NCBI GenBank assembly: GCA_018001935.1
Contig: JAGNHB010000030.1
Coordinates: 1-61,669 of the forward strand
Reading direction: 5' to 3'
Length of the DNA stretch: 61,669 nt
DNA from: Acidobacteriota bacterium
GTDB taxonomy: Bacteria; Acidobacteriota; JAAYUB01
Part shown: one piece after another, positions 45,084 to 54,513 of the stretch
Position numbering within the stretch: position 1 is the stretch's first letter
Layout: every line of letters starts with the position of its first letter
Position numbers and translations under genes: made by a program
The notes under the pieces: generated by a model
The model's input: the letters and a program-made list of their open reading frames with translations, nothing else
Told to the model about the DNA's origin: nothing
Database searches by the model: none

Positions 45084-47486
45084 AACCCCTTCCCCGGGAG
45101 ACGCCGGGGCGGGAAGCGTTCCCCGCATTGCCTCCAGCACCGCGACGGCGACCTGCTTGGTGCGGACGTCGGGCTCGTTCACCGGGCCGACGCAGGAGGG
45201 ACAGCCCTGCTTGCAGGGACAGGCGCGGATCAGCGCCACCGTCCGCCCCAGCAGTTCGTCGTGGCGCCCCGCCAGGTCCTCCGCCAGGCCGATGCCGCCG
45301 GTGATGTTGTCGTAGAGGAAGAGCGTCGGCTCGAAGCGGTCGAAGAACGCCATGTCCCCCTCGTCGAGGCGGCCGTCGGGAGTGAAGATCCCCTTGCCCT
45401 GGGCGGTCAGCGCGGCGTACCAGCGGGCGTGCCGGTCCCCGACGCTGCGGCCCAGGTCGCCGTAGTCGCACATCAGGAGCAGGGTGGCCACGTGGTGCAG
45501 GGCGTAGGCGGCGCCGAGGAAACCGTCCACCAGGTCGAGCCGGGAGTGGGGCAGCTTCGCCAGGACGTCGGGCCGCCCCGTGATCCAGTAGGCGGTGGTG
45601 TGGAGGTCGTGCTGGGGGAGGTGGATGTCCCCGTAACCCAGGTTTTCCGAGGTGTAGAACCGGACCTTCTTGAACCCGGCGAACTCCTTGACGACGTGGA
45701 CCTCCCCGTTCTCGCACAGGGTGTTCCCCTGCACCGAGTGGTCGAACTCGTCCAGCACCCGGACGCTGGTGTAGACGATGGCGTCGGTGTAGTAGTCGGT
45801 GTCGCCCCGCCGGACGTAGGCCTTGCGCCCCTCGTAATCCAGGTTCTCCACGACGTAGGGGACGCTCTCCGAGAGGTAGACGGCGTCCTTGTGGATCAGC
45901 TCGGGGGCGCTGTCGAAGTCCACCTCGCCGATGGCCTTGTTGTTGTCGTCGGCGTCCAGGACCACGAAGTTGCCGTCGGCGATGTTGCGCAGGCTGACGT
46001 CGTCGGCGGGGTAGGACTGGTTCATCCAGTGGGTCCGGCCGGAGCTGCGGTGCAAAATCCCGTCTTCCACCAGCATCTGCAGGTAGTCCTCCACCCCGGC
46101 GCGGCCGAGGGTCTCGCCGTCCCGGAAAGGCAGTTCGAAGGCGGCGCACTTGAGGTGGCTCATGAGGACCAGGGGGTTGTCCGGGTTGATGAGGGCGTGC
46201 TCGGGGGAGCGGCCGAAAAAGTACTCGGGCTGGTTCATGATGAACTGGTCCAGGGGAAGGCTCCGGCCCACCAGGGCGATGAAGGCGCGCCCCGACTTGC
46301 GCCCCGCGCGTCCCGCCTGCTGCCAGGTGGCGGCGATGGAGCCGGGGTAACCGGCGATGACGCAGGCGTTGAGGGAGCCGATGTCGATGCCCAGCTCCAG
46401 GGCGTTGGTCCCCACCACCCCCCGGATGGAGCCGTCCCGCAGCCCCTTTTCGATCTCGCGGCGCAGGTTGGGGAGGTACCCGCCCCGGTACCCCCTCACC
46501 AGCCCCTTGTCGGGGATGCGCTTCTCCACCGCGTCCTTGAGGTACTTGACCAGAACCTCGACGTTGAGGCGGCTCATGGCGAAGATGATGGTGGAGATGC
46601 CGTCCCGCAGGAGGATGGTGGCCAGTTTCCGGGTGGCGGTGATGTAGCTCTGCCGGATCCCCAGCTCCGCGTTCACCACGGGCGGGTTGTAGAAGAGGAT
46701 GACCTTCTCGCCGCTGGGGGCCCCGTTGCGGTCCACCAGCTCCACCGGTTCCTCCAGGAGCCGTTCGGCGAGCTGGGCGGGGTTGGCGATGGTGGCGGAG
46801 CAGCAGATGAACTGCGGGCGGGAGCCGTAGAAGGCGCAGACCCGCTTGAGTCGCCGGAAGAGGTTGGCCACGTGGGAGCCGAAGACGCCCCGGTAGGTGT
46901 GGATCTCGTCGACGACCACGTAGCGGAGGTTGCGGAAGAGCTTGACCCATTTCGTGTGGTGGGGCAGGACCGCCTGGTGGAGCATGTCGGGGTTGGAGAT
47001 GATGATGTGGCCCATCTCCCGGATGGCGCGGCGGGCGTCGCCCGGGGTGTCGCCGTCGTAGGTGCAGGTCTTCACCCCGCCGCCGACGCCGTCGACGAGG
47101 GACTGGAGCCCCGAGAGCTGGTCCTGGGAGAGCGCCTTGGTGGGGAAGAGGTAGAGGGCGCGGGCCGTGGGGTCCTCGAGGACGGCCTGCACCACGGGGA
47201 CGTTGTAGGCCAGGGTCTTTCCCGAGGCGGTCGGCGTGACCAGCACCACGTTCTTCCCGGCGAAGACGTGCCGAATCGCTTCCTCCTGGTGGCTGTAAAG
47301 CGAGGCGATCCCCTGCCGGCCCAGCGCCTCGACGACGCGGGGGTGCATAAAGTCAGGGAAGGGCCGGTAATCCCCGTCGGACGCGGGGAGGGTGCGCCAG
47401 GCCGACAGCGCGCCGTTGCGGAGCGTGAAGCGGCGGACGGTGTCCACCGCGCGGTCGAGTGCGAAATCCCGGTGTCCTTCAGCCAT
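45081..47486 (-). CDS. DEAD/DEAH-box helicase of the MrfA/YprA type with C-terminal Zn-binding domain
   Basis: An 801-residue cytoplasmic helicase. Motifs in order are Q-motif region LYSHQEEAI, Walker A TPTASGKT, DEIH, SAT, and motif VI QQAGRAGR, followed by a long C-terminal DUF1998-type domain. The C-terminal cysteines CPCKQGCPSC fit the Zn site of MrfA, the B. subtilis helicase needed for repair of mitomycin damage. No MrfB-like exonuclease is adjacent. The start ATG at 47486 lacks a strong ribosome-binding site. The gene ends in a heptad repeat that supplies its stop codon. Confidence 0.9.
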   Translation of the reverse strand: MAEGHRDFALDRAVDTVRRFTLRNGALSAWRTLPASDGDYRPFPDFMHPRVVEALGRQGIASLYSHQEEAIRHVFAGKNVVLVTPTASGKTLAYNVPVVQAVLEDPTARALYLFPTKALSQDQLSGLQSLVDGVGGGVKTCTYDGDTPGDARRAIREMGHIIISNPDMLHQAVLPHHTKWVKLFRNLRYVVVDEIHTYRGVFGSHVANLFRRLKRVCAFYGSRPQFICCSATIANPAQLAERLLEEPVELVDRNGAPSGEKVILFYNPPVVNAELGIRQSYITATRKLATILLRDGISTIIFAMSRLNVEVLVKYLKDAVEKRIPDKGLVRGYRGGYLPNLRREIEKGLRDGSIRGVVGTNALELGIDIGSLNACVIAGYPGSIAATWQQAGRAGRKSGRAFIALVGRSLPLDQFIMNQPEYFFGRSPEHALINPDNPLVLMSHLKCAAFELPFRDGETLGRAGVEDYLQMLVEDGILHRSSGRTHWMNQSYPADDVSLRNIADGNFVVLDADDNNKAIGEVDFDSAPELIHKDAVYLSESVPYVVENLDYEGRKAYVRRGDTDYYTDAIVYTSVRVLDEFDHSVQGNTLCENGEVHVVKEFAGFKKVRFYTSENLGYGDIHLPQHDLHTTAYWITGRPDVLAKLPHSRLDLVDGFLGAAYALHHVATLLLMCDYGDLGRSVGDRHARWYAALTAQGKGIFTPDGRLDEGDMAFFDRFEPTLFLYDNITGGIGLAEDLAGRHDELLGRTVALIRACPCKQGCPSCVGPVNEPDVRTKQVAVAVLEAMRGTLPAPASPGEGV

Positions 47487-47636
47487 TCCGTCTCCATCCG
47501 TTGCGAGCTTCGGGCGTGGTCGCCGGCCTCATTAGACCGCATTCCGTTTCCGGGCGCAAGGGTTTCCCTCTGAATCGAAATCCGGTTTGGGGCCTTCAAA
47601 CCGGTGTCATGTGTTTTATCGGGAAAGGAGGCCATC

Positions 47637-48680
47637 ATGGATACCTGGATCGTTCGCCTGATTTTCGCCGCCGTCCTGACCTATGCCGCCGTGGCGGTGC
47701 AGCCGGCGGGGGCATCCCTCGGGCCCGCCCCGAGCGGCGCCCTCGGCGCCCTGACGGCGGCCGCCATCATCACCTTCGAGATCCGGATTCGCCGCTTGAG
47801 CCTGAAAACCCTCATCGGGGCCGTCATCGGCTCCATCCTGGGGATCGCGGGCGCGGCGCTCATCTCCCTGGTGCTCAGCCGGATGGAGTCCATCCCCAAG
47901 CCCACCCTGACCTTCCTCCAGCTCTCCATCATGATGTTCATGGCCTACGTGGGGCTCCTGGTGGGGGCGGACAAGGGCAACCTCCTGAACATGAAGGCGT
48001 TCGATGGTCTCTTCGCGACGGACCGCACCGCGGGCGGCTGCAGCAAGATCATCGACACCTCCGTGGTCATCGACGGCCGGATCGCCGACCTGTGCGAGAC
48101 CGGTTTCGTCGAGGGCACCCTGATCGTCCCTCAATTCGTGCTGCAGGAACTGCAGTTGATCGCCGACTCTCCCGATTCCATCCGCCGGACCCGGGGGAGG
48201 CGGGGCCTGGACATCCTGCAGCGCATCCAGAAGATGGGCAACGTGACCGTGCAGTTCACGCAGACGGACTACCCGGAGATCCGGGAAGTGGACATGAAAC
48301 TCCTCGAACTGGCGCGCGAGCTTTCCGCCAAGGTCATGACCAACGACCTGAACCTGAACAAGGTCGCCCAGCTCCGCGGGATCGGCGTCCTCAACATCAA
48401 CGACCTGGCCAACGCCCTCAAGCCCCCGGTGCCCCCGGGGGAGATCATGAAGGTGATGATCCTGAAGGAAGGCAAGGAGGAGAACCAGGGGATCGCCTAC
48501 CTGGACGACGGCACCATGGTGGTGGTGGACGAGGGGCGCACCCTGATCGGCAAGAGCGTGGAGATCGTGGTGACGAGCCTCCTCCAGACCACGGCGGGGA
48601 AGATGATCTTCGGCCGCATCAACCGGATCCTCGGCAACGCCGCCCAGCCGGGGATGCGGGAGCAGCGGGCCGCCCGCTGA
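47637..48680 (+). CDS. PIN-TRAM domain membrane protein (YacL-like)
   Basis: A 347-residue protein. The ATG at 47637 follows AAAGGAGG. Three or four N-terminal membrane segments (about 5-125) are followed by a PIN domain (about 135-265: IIDTSVVIDGRIADL, VLQELQLIADS, TNDLNLNKVA). A TRAM domain, a nucleic-acid-binding barrel, occupies about 275-335 (GIAYLDDGTMVVVDEGR). YacL-family proteins are membrane-tethered predicted RNases. In many Firmicutes yacL precedes ispD and ispF. Here it directly precedes ispF and ispD is absent. Confidence 0.9.
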   Translation: MDTWIVRLIFAAVLTYAAVAVQPAGASLGPAPSGALGALTAAAIITFEIRIRRLSLKTLIGAVIGSILGIAGAALISLVLSRMESIPKPTLTFLQLSIMMFMAYVGLLVGADKGNLLNMKAFDGLFATDRTAGGCSKIIDTSVVIDGRIADLCETGFVEGTLIVPQFVLQELQLIADSPDSIRRTRGRRGLDILQRIQKMGNVTVQFTQTDYPEIREVDMKLLELARELSAKVMTNDLNLNKVAQLRGIGVLNINDLANALKPPVPPGEIMKVMILKEGKEENQGIAYLDDGTMVVVDEGRTLIGKSVEIVVTSLLQTTAGKMIFGRINRILGNAAQPGMREQRAAR

Positions 48681-48690
48681 CGCGATTATG

Positions 48691-48720
48691 TTGGCGCCGG
48701 CGGGGTTTTCGGGTTATCAT
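48691..48720 (+). promoter_or_regulatory. Possible promoter of ispF and the downstream operon
   Basis: TTGGCG (48691-48696), an 18-base spacer and TATCAT (48715-48720), 29 bases upstream of the TTG start. It lies in the 69-base gap after the PIN-TRAM gene. Confidence 0.4.
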
Positions 48721-48749
48721 CTTGCCGCTCTGGACGGGAGGAGGTTTCC

Positions 48750-49268
48750 TTGTATCGCATCGGCATGGGAATCGACGTTCATCGCTTCGCCCCGGACCGC
48801 GAACTGTGGCTGGGGTGCGTCCGAATCCCCCACCCCCTGGGGCTCGAAGGCCACTCGGATGCGGACGCCCTGGTTCACGCGCTCGTTGACGCCATCCTCG
48901 GCGCGCTGGGCCGCCGGGACATCGGGTATTTCTACCCTCCCGGCGAGGCTGCCTGGAAAGGCTGCCCGGGGCACAAGTTCCTCGAGGACATGCGCGACCT
49001 CCTCCGCACGGAAGGGTGGGCCGTGGAGAACATCGACGCGGTGGTCCTGACGGAGGCGCCCCGCCTCTCCCCCCACATCCCCGGGATGATCGGCCGCGTG
49101 GCCGGCTGCCTGGGGATCGAGGAGGGCCGGGTGGGCATCAAGGCGGGGACCACCGAGGGCCTGGGGTTCCCGGGGCGCCGGGAGGGCGTGTGGGCCCAGG
49201 CGGTGGTCCTGCTTCGCAGGGCCGGAGGCCATCCCCCAACTGAGGAAAGGAACGGTACCGATGAATAG
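48750..49268 (+). CDS. ispF: 2-C-methyl-D-erythritol 2,4-cyclodiphosphate synthase
   Basis: A 172-residue enzyme of the non-mevalonate isoprenoid pathway. The metal-site motif GIDVHRF and GHSDADALVHALVDAILGAL (with the third ligand His) are clear, and TTEGLGF and EGVWAQAVVLL mark the C-terminus. Two segments deviate: the usual FPDTD reads YPPGE and TTEKLGF reads TTEGLGF. The start is TTG 48750 after GGGAGGAGG; no ATG or GTG is better placed. The final 12 residues are extra relative to the family, and the stop overlaps the next start by 8 bases. Confidence 0.92.
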   Translation: MYRIGMGIDVHRFAPDRELWLGCVRIPHPLGLEGHSDADALVHALVDAILGALGRRDIGYFYPPGEAAWKGCPGHKFLEDMRDLLRTEGWAVENIDAVVLTEAPRLSPHIPGMIGRVAGCLGIEEGRVGIKAGTTEGLGFPGRREGVWAQAVVLLRRAGGHPPTEERNGTDE

Positions 49269-51090
49269 AACAGCGTTCGGGTGGTGCGCGGCGGGTCTGT
49301 GTCTCCTGCTGTCGGGGGTGTTCGCCCCCGCGGCCAGCGAGGTCTTCCCCCTGTCCCAGGTGCGCCCGGGGCTCACCGGGACGGGGAAGACCTGCATCCT
49401 GGGCTCCGGGCTCACGGAATTCGGTTTCGAAGTCCTCGGCGTGATGCCCAACATCATCGCCGGCCGGACCATCATCGTGGTGCGCCTCTCCGGCCCGGCC
49501 GTGGAGAAAACCGGTGTCTTCTCCGGGATGAGCGGTTCCCCCATCTACGTCGACGGGAAACTCCTGGGCGCCCTCGCCTACGCCTTCCCCTTCTGCAAGG
49601 AGCCCATCGCCGGCGTGACGCCCTTCGAGGAGATGCGGGCGATCTTCGAGAAGGAGGAGGACCCCGGCAAACCCATGAAGGGGATCCGGATCGTCCCCCC
49701 CACCGGCCGGAACCTGGAGAGCATCCTGACAGGGGGGGAATGCCCGGAAGGGGCCCGGGAGGCCGCGGCCGACGTGCCGGGGGTGTTCACGCCGGGAAGC
49801 CCATTCCGACCCATCGCCACCCCGCTCGGGGTCTCCGGCGCCACCCCCGCGGGGCTGAAGGCGTTCGGGGACCTCCTGTCCCCCCTCGGGTTCGAGCCGC
49901 AGGCCGGCGCCGCCCTCTCGGTGGCGGGGGCGACTCCCGGCGGCGAGCCTCCCCCGACCGTGCCGGGGTCGAGCGTCGTGGCCTGCATGATCCGGGGCGA
50001 TCTCCAGGTGGGTGCGGGCGGGACGGTGACGGAGGTCGACGGGAAGACGATCTACGCCTTCGGACACCCCTTCATGTCCACGGGGGGGACCGAGTTCCCG
50101 CTCCACGCCTCCGAGGTCATCACCGTGGTTCCGACCCTGAGCACGTCCTTCAAGTTTTTCACCACCGGGGCGCCCATCGGGGTGATCCGCCAGGACCGCA
50201 CCATCGGGATCCAGGGGACCCTGGGCGAGGCCCCCCGCATGGTCCCCGTCGAGCTGTCCCTCCTCAATTCGAGGGGAAAGAGCCTCAAGTACCGATTCGA
50301 GACGGCGCGGGACCGGCAGCTGACCCCCCTCCTGATCAGCCTGGGCGTACAGAATTTCCTGACCGTCGAGGAGCGCGTCCTCGGCTGGGAGACCATCGAG
50401 GTGTCCACGGACATCTTCCTGAAGGGCGGGGAGGAGATCCACCTCCGGAACATCTTCTGCCAGGCCAACCTCACCCCGGCCCTGGCCGCGGCTTACGTGG
50501 CCGTCCCGGTGCAGTACCTCATGCTGTTCGGGTTCTCCGGGATCGACATCGAGCGGATCTGTGTCTTCGCCCGGATGCGGGAGGAACTCTCCGTGGCCCG
50601 GCTGGACCAGGCATGGGTTTCGAAAGTCCGGGTGAAGCCGGGGGAAGCGCTTCGTTTCCACGTCACGCTGAGGCGACCGGACGGGACCCCCGAGGAGGAG
50701 CAGTTCTCGGTGGCCATCCCGGAGGACACCCCGCCCGGGCCCATCCAGATCTACGTGGGCGACGGGACCAACCTGACCCAGCTCGAACAGCAGCTCGAGC
50801 CCGGGCTGTTCCTGGTCACCGACGCGGCCCAGTTGATCCGCGTCCTGAAGCAGTTCCGGCAGGACGGGACCCTCTATGTCAAGATGTACCGGAAAGGGGA
50901 GGGGATCTTCACCCACGGCAAGGATTTCCCGGCCCTCCCGCCCTCGATGCTGGAGATCTTCAAGGGGCCGCGGCTGGGAGGCGCCCCCTCCCCCGTCAAG
51001 TACGTGCACTTCTACGAGCAGAACCTCGGAAACAAGCCCTACGCCGTCACCGGCTTCAAGACCTTCCAGGTGATGGTTGAACCCCGCTGA
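49261..51090 (+). CDS. SpoIVB-type (S55) peptidase domain protein
   Basis: A 609-residue predicted secreted serine-peptidase-like protein. A signal peptide (about 1-26) is followed by GLTGTGKT and GVFSGMSGSPIYVDGKLLGA, the S55 signature with candidate nucleophile Ser93. Later EVDGKTIYAFGHPFMSTGG completes the fold, and the C-terminal 250 residues form beta domains. SpoIVB is a sporulation signalling protease in Bacillus. Long relatives occur in non-sporulating bacteria with an unknown role, probably in envelope assembly or signalling. It overlaps ispF by 8 bases and is 12 bases from the next gene, so the three are likely cotranscribed. Confidence 0.85.
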   Translation: MNRTAFGWCAAGLCLLLSGVFAPAASEVFPLSQVRPGLTGTGKTCILGSGLTEFGFEVLGVMPNIIAGRTIIVVRLSGPAVEKTGVFSGMSGSPIYVDGKLLGALAYAFPFCKEPIAGVTPFEEMRAIFEKEEDPGKPMKGIRIVPPTGRNLESILTGGECPEGAREAAADVPGVFTPGSPFRPIATPLGVSGATPAGLKAFGDLLSPLGFEPQAGAALSVAGATPGGEPPPTVPGSSVVACMIRGDLQVGAGGTVTEVDGKTIYAFGHPFMSTGGTEFPLHASEVITVVPTLSTSFKFFTTGAPIGVIRQDRTIGIQGTLGEAPRMVPVELSLLNSRGKSLKYRFETARDRQLTPLLISLGVQNFLTVEERVLGWETIEVSTDIFLKGGEEIHLRNIFCQANLTPALAAAYVAVPVQYLMLFGFSGIDIERICVFARMREELSVARLDQAWVSKVRVKPGEALRFHVTLRRPDGTPEEEQFSVAIPEDTPPGPIQIYVGDGTNLTQLEQQLEPGLFLVTDAAQLIRVLKQFRQDGTLYVKMYRKGEGIFTHGKDFPALPPSMLEIFKGPRLGGAPSPVKYVHFYEQNLGNKPYAVTGFKTFQVMVEPR

Positions 51091-51102
51091 AGGAGACCAA
51101 CG

Positions 51103-53319
51103 ATGACGTTTCGCTGCACCATCCTCTGCACCATCCTGATGGGCCTGTCCCTGGCGACGGTCCTGGCGGTCCGCCCGAAAAGCTGGCTGGCGGACACCTA
51201 CGAGGAATTCCTCGACGGCAAGGCTTCGGGGGTCTCCATCACGTACGACGGCCGCCTCGTGCCGGCCCCGACGCTCCAGGAACGATGGGATGCCGGGACG
51301 CCGTTCGTCCTCTGCGCCATGCGGGACGCGAAGGGCAACCTCCTGGCCGGGACGGGTCACGAGGGGAAGGTTTACCGGATCGACGCCGCGGGGAAGGCGG
51401 AGGTGTTCTTCGACGCCGAGGAGCCCGACGTCTTCGCCCTGGCCCAGGGCCCCGGGGACGAGGTCTACGTCGCCGCGGGCACGGCCGGGAAGGTCTACCG
51501 GGTGACCCCGGGCGGGAAAGGCGAGGCCCTCGCCGGCCTCGACGCGAAGTATGCCTGGTCGCTGGCCGTCGACCGGCAGGGCACCCTCTACGCCGGGACC
51601 GGAACCGACGGGAAGATCTACCGCTTCCGGGACGGCAAGGCCGAGCTGTTCTACGACTCCCCGGAGACCCACATCCTGTCCCTCGTCTTCGACCCGGACG
51701 GAAACCTCCTGGCCGGGACAGCCCCCAGCGGCCTCGTGCTCCGGATCGCCCCGGACGGCAAGGCAGCCACCCTTTTCGACGCCCCGCACGGGGAAGTTCG
51801 CCAGCTGGTCCGCGACCGCTACGGGAATCTCCTCGTGCTCGGGGTCGGGACGGACGCCGACGACGCCGTCACCACCGTCGACAGCGCCACGGACCCCTTT
51901 TCGAGCACGTACCAGCTGACGCCGCGGAAGCGGAAGAAAGTGGGGATGGACGATTACCTGGCCCTGGGGTACGGCGCCGCCAAGCCGGCGGTGAGCGGGC
52001 TGTACCAGCTGGACCCGGGGCTCAACGTCCGGGTGCTGTGGTCGTCCCCCGAGTTCAGGGCCTTTTCCGTGGCGGTGGACGAAGGCGGCGACGCCTACCT
52101 CGGGACCGGCGACCGCGGCCGCATCCTGCTCATCCGGGACAACCGGCCCTACGGGGTCCTGGTGGAGACCGGCCAGGAGCAGGTGACCGCCATGGTTCCC
52201 CACGGGGAGGCGATCGCCCTTTTCACCAGCAACGCGGGCAAGGGTTACCACCTCCTTCGCAAACCCGACGAGAAGGGGGAATACGTTTCCGACGTGGGTG
52301 ACGCCGGTTTCCCGGCGACGTTCGGGGCCCTCACCGCCCAGCTGCCCGCGGCCGTGCCGCCGGGACGCTTCGCGTTCTGGTTCCGCTGTGGCAACTCCCC
52401 GGAGCCCGACAACACCTGGGCGGCGTGGGCAGGTCCCCTGGACCCTGCGACGGGCGCCGTCCCCGCCGTCCCCCCGTCGCGGTACTTCCAGGTCAAGGTG
52501 GTCCTCCACCCCGAGGGGAATCTGCCCGGGGCCGCGGTGGACACCTGGGTCGAGCGCCTCGGCGTCACCTTCCTGCAGCAGAACCAGTCCCCGCGCCTGA
52601 GCGCCTTCACGGTGAACCCCTCGGGCATCGGTTTCCAGGAACAGACCCCCATGCCCAACACCACCGGGATCCCGTCCTTCGGGGACCACTCCTCCTTCGT
52701 CTTCCCCGACGTCCTCCTGTCGGCCATCACCCGCCCCGCGGCCTTGCCGACCCTGGTCAAGGCCTACCGGCTCGGGACGCTCTCCATGAACTGGACCGCC
52801 TCCGACCCCAACGACGACGTTCTCGAGTACGCCGTCTCCGCGAGAACGGTCGGGAACGACGCGTGGGTGACGCTCCAGGACGGCCTCCGGGAAAACACGC
52901 TCAACCTGGGGATCAACCGGCTTGGCGAGGGGCGATTCCAGTTCCGGTTGACCGTCTCGGATGCCGTCTCGAACCTCCCCGGGCAATCCCGGGAGGAATC
53001 CCTGGTGAGCCGGGTCATCACCCTCGACAACACGCCCCCCGTCATCCGGCCCGGAACGGGGCGGTCCGACGGGGGGGGCTTCGAGGTCGAGGTCGAGGAC
53101 GCCCTGAGCCCGATCCACCTCGCGGAGTACTCCGTGGACGGCGGGGTGAAGTGGACGTCCGCCGGCCCGGTCGACGGGATCTGCGACACCCGGCGGGAAG
53201 TGTTCCGGGTGTCGGTCCCTGCCGGGGCGAATCCGGCGGGGGCGGCCGGGCGGATGCTGATCTTCCGGGCCATGGACAGCGCCGCCAACGTCTCCGTCGC
53301 GACCCACGCCATGAAGTGA
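51103..53319 (+). CDS. Secreted beta-propeller protein of the S55 operon
   Basis: A 738-residue exported protein. GAAGGAGACC precedes the ATG, and a signal peptide spans about 1-22. Residues about 60-430 are propeller blades with repeated GNLLAGTGxxGKVYRI-type motifs (GTLYAGTGTDGKIYRF, GNLLAGTAPSGLVLRI). Residues 430-520 form a beta domain, and residues 560-735 hold two Ig/fibronectin-like modules (LSMNWTASDPNDDVLEY, ITLDNTPPVIRP). It starts 12 bases after the S55 gene. Its pairing with that peptidase suggests they act together, for example as sensor or substrate; this is inference. Confidence 0.78.
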   Translation: MTFRCTILCTILMGLSLATVLAVRPKSWLADTYEEFLDGKASGVSITYDGRLVPAPTLQERWDAGTPFVLCAMRDAKGNLLAGTGHEGKVYRIDAAGKAEVFFDAEEPDVFALAQGPGDEVYVAAGTAGKVYRVTPGGKGEALAGLDAKYAWSLAVDRQGTLYAGTGTDGKIYRFRDGKAELFYDSPETHILSLVFDPDGNLLAGTAPSGLVLRIAPDGKAATLFDAPHGEVRQLVRDRYGNLLVLGVGTDADDAVTTVDSATDPFSSTYQLTPRKRKKVGMDDYLALGYGAAKPAVSGLYQLDPGLNVRVLWSSPEFRAFSVAVDEGGDAYLGTGDRGRILLIRDNRPYGVLVETGQEQVTAMVPHGEAIALFTSNAGKGYHLLRKPDEKGEYVSDVGDAGFPATFGALTAQLPAAVPPGRFAFWFRCGNSPEPDNTWAAWAGPLDPATGAVPAVPPSRYFQVKVVLHPEGNLPGAAVDTWVERLGVTFLQQNQSPRLSAFTVNPSGIGFQEQTPMPNTTGIPSFGDHSSFVFPDVLLSAITRPAALPTLVKAYRLGTLSMNWTASDPNDDVLEYAVSARTVGNDAWVTLQDGLRENTLNLGINRLGEGRFQFRLTVSDAVSNLPGQSREESLVSRVITLDNTPPVIRPGTGRSDGGGFEVEVEDALSPIHLAEYSVDGGVKWTSAGPVDGICDTRREVFRVSVPAGANPAGAAGRMLIFRAMDSAANVSVATHAMK

Positions 53320-53325
53320 ACCGAC

Positions 53326-54405
53326 ATGGCCGCACTGGACGATGACACCCGGAACCTGGCCCCGGAGGAGGTCCTCCGGAGGATCGGCACGGTGCGGGAC
53401 CGTCTCGGGGAGGACCTGGTCATCCTGGGACACCACTACCAGCGCGACGAGGTCATCCGCTTCGCCGACATCACCGGGGACTCCCTGAAACTGTCCCAGT
53501 TCGCCGCGAGCCGTTCGGCGGCCCGCTGGGTCGTCTTCTGCGGCGTGCACTTCATGGCGGAGAGCGCCGACATCCTCCGGTCTCCGCACCAGCGGGTGAT
53601 CCTACCCAACCCGGCCGCGGGGTGCTCCATGGCGGACATGGCGCAACTGCCCCAGGTGCGGGCCTGCTGGGAACTCCTGGATGCCGGCCTTCCGGGGCGG
53701 ACAGTCCCGGTGGTCTACGTCAACTCGTCCGCGGAAGTGAAAGCCTTCGCCGGCGAGCGCGGCGGGATCGCCTGCACGTCCTCGAACGCGGCGAAGGTGG
53801 TGGAGCACGCCCTGGGGTTGGGCGAACGCGTCCTCTTCCTGCCGGACCAGCACCTCGGGAGATATTCCGGGTCACGGGCCGGTGTTCCGCTGGAGCGGAT
53901 GCCCGTCTGGGACCCGGCGGCGCCGCCCCGGGGGGCGGGCTGGGACCCCTTCCGGACCGCCGCCCTCATCCTCTGGAAGGGGCACTGCTCCGTCCACCAG
54001 ATGTTCAAGAACACCCACGTCACCCACTTCCGGAACACCGAGCCGGACCGGCGGATCATCGTTCACCCCGAATGCGCCTGGGAGGTGACGGCGGCGGCGG
54101 ACGAAGCCGGCTCCACCGAGGCGATCCTCCGGCGCGTCTCGGAGACGGCCCCGGGCACGCGCTGGGCCGTGGGGACCGAGCTCAACATGGTCAGGCGCCT
54201 GGCGAGCCGATACCCGCAAGGGACGGTCGTCCCCCTCACGCGCTTCGGGTCGGTTTGCCCCACGATGTGGCGGATCGACCCCCGCTGCCTCCTCCAGGCC
54301 CTGGACCGGTTGGCGGCCGGGGACCCCGTGAACGTCGTTTCCGTCCCTGCCGCGATCGCAGGGCCCGCCCGCCTGGCCCTGGACCGGATGCTGTCCCTGG
54401 CATAG
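53326..54405 (+). CDS. nadA: Quinolinate synthase
   Basis: A 359-residue [4Fe-4S] enzyme that condenses iminoaspartate with dihydroxyacetone phosphate to quinolinate in NAD biosynthesis. The three cluster ligands are visible: Cys100 (AAGCSMAD), Cys250 (HPECAWEV) and Cys311 (SVCPTMWRI). Other landmarks are ILGHHYQRDEV, CGVHFMAESADIL, VVYVNSSAEVKA and FLPDQHLGRY. It lies 6 bases after the propeller gene, and no nadB or nadC is present in the window. The ATG is preceded by GAAGTGAACCGAC, a weak ribosome-binding site, so coupling to the upstream gene is likely. Confidence 0.96.
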   Translation: MAALDDDTRNLAPEEVLRRIGTVRDRLGEDLVILGHHYQRDEVIRFADITGDSLKLSQFAASRSAARWVVFCGVHFMAESADILRSPHQRVILPNPAAGCSMADMAQLPQVRACWELLDAGLPGRTVPVVYVNSSAEVKAFAGERGGIACTSSNAAKVVEHALGLGERVLFLPDQHLGRYSGSRAGVPLERMPVWDPAAPPRGAGWDPFRTAALILWKGHCSVHQMFKNTHVTHFRNTEPDRRIIVHPECAWEVTAAADEAGSTEAILRRVSETAPGTRWAVGTELNMVRRLASRYPQGTVVPLTRFGSVCPTMWRIDPRCLLQALDRLAAGDPVNVVSVPAAIAGPARLALDRMLSLA

Positions 54406-54445
54406 CCGGGCCTGACCCCCCCCACCCGCGAACCGGTCGTTCCCG

Positions 54446-54473
54446 AAAAAAAAGGGGCCTCACGCGAGGCCCC
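54446..54473 (-). terminator. Intrinsic terminator between nadA and the BsuPI-like gene
   Basis: An 8-pair stem (GGGGCCTC with GAGGCCCC) and a 4-base loop (ACGC). On the minus strand it is followed by eight T, so it terminates the BsuPI-like gene and may also slow nadA transcripts. Confidence 0.85.
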
Positions 54474-54513
54474 GACTGTCTATGAGAAACCGTTTCGGGC
54501 GGGGTAGGCCCCT

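Noticed and set aside
49138..53589. 1483-codon minus-strand open frame covering the S55 and propeller genes
   Set aside because: It spans two real plus-strand genes and parts of others; its composition is that of an antisense frame (Gly, Val, Pro, Arg, Glu) with no recognisable domain.
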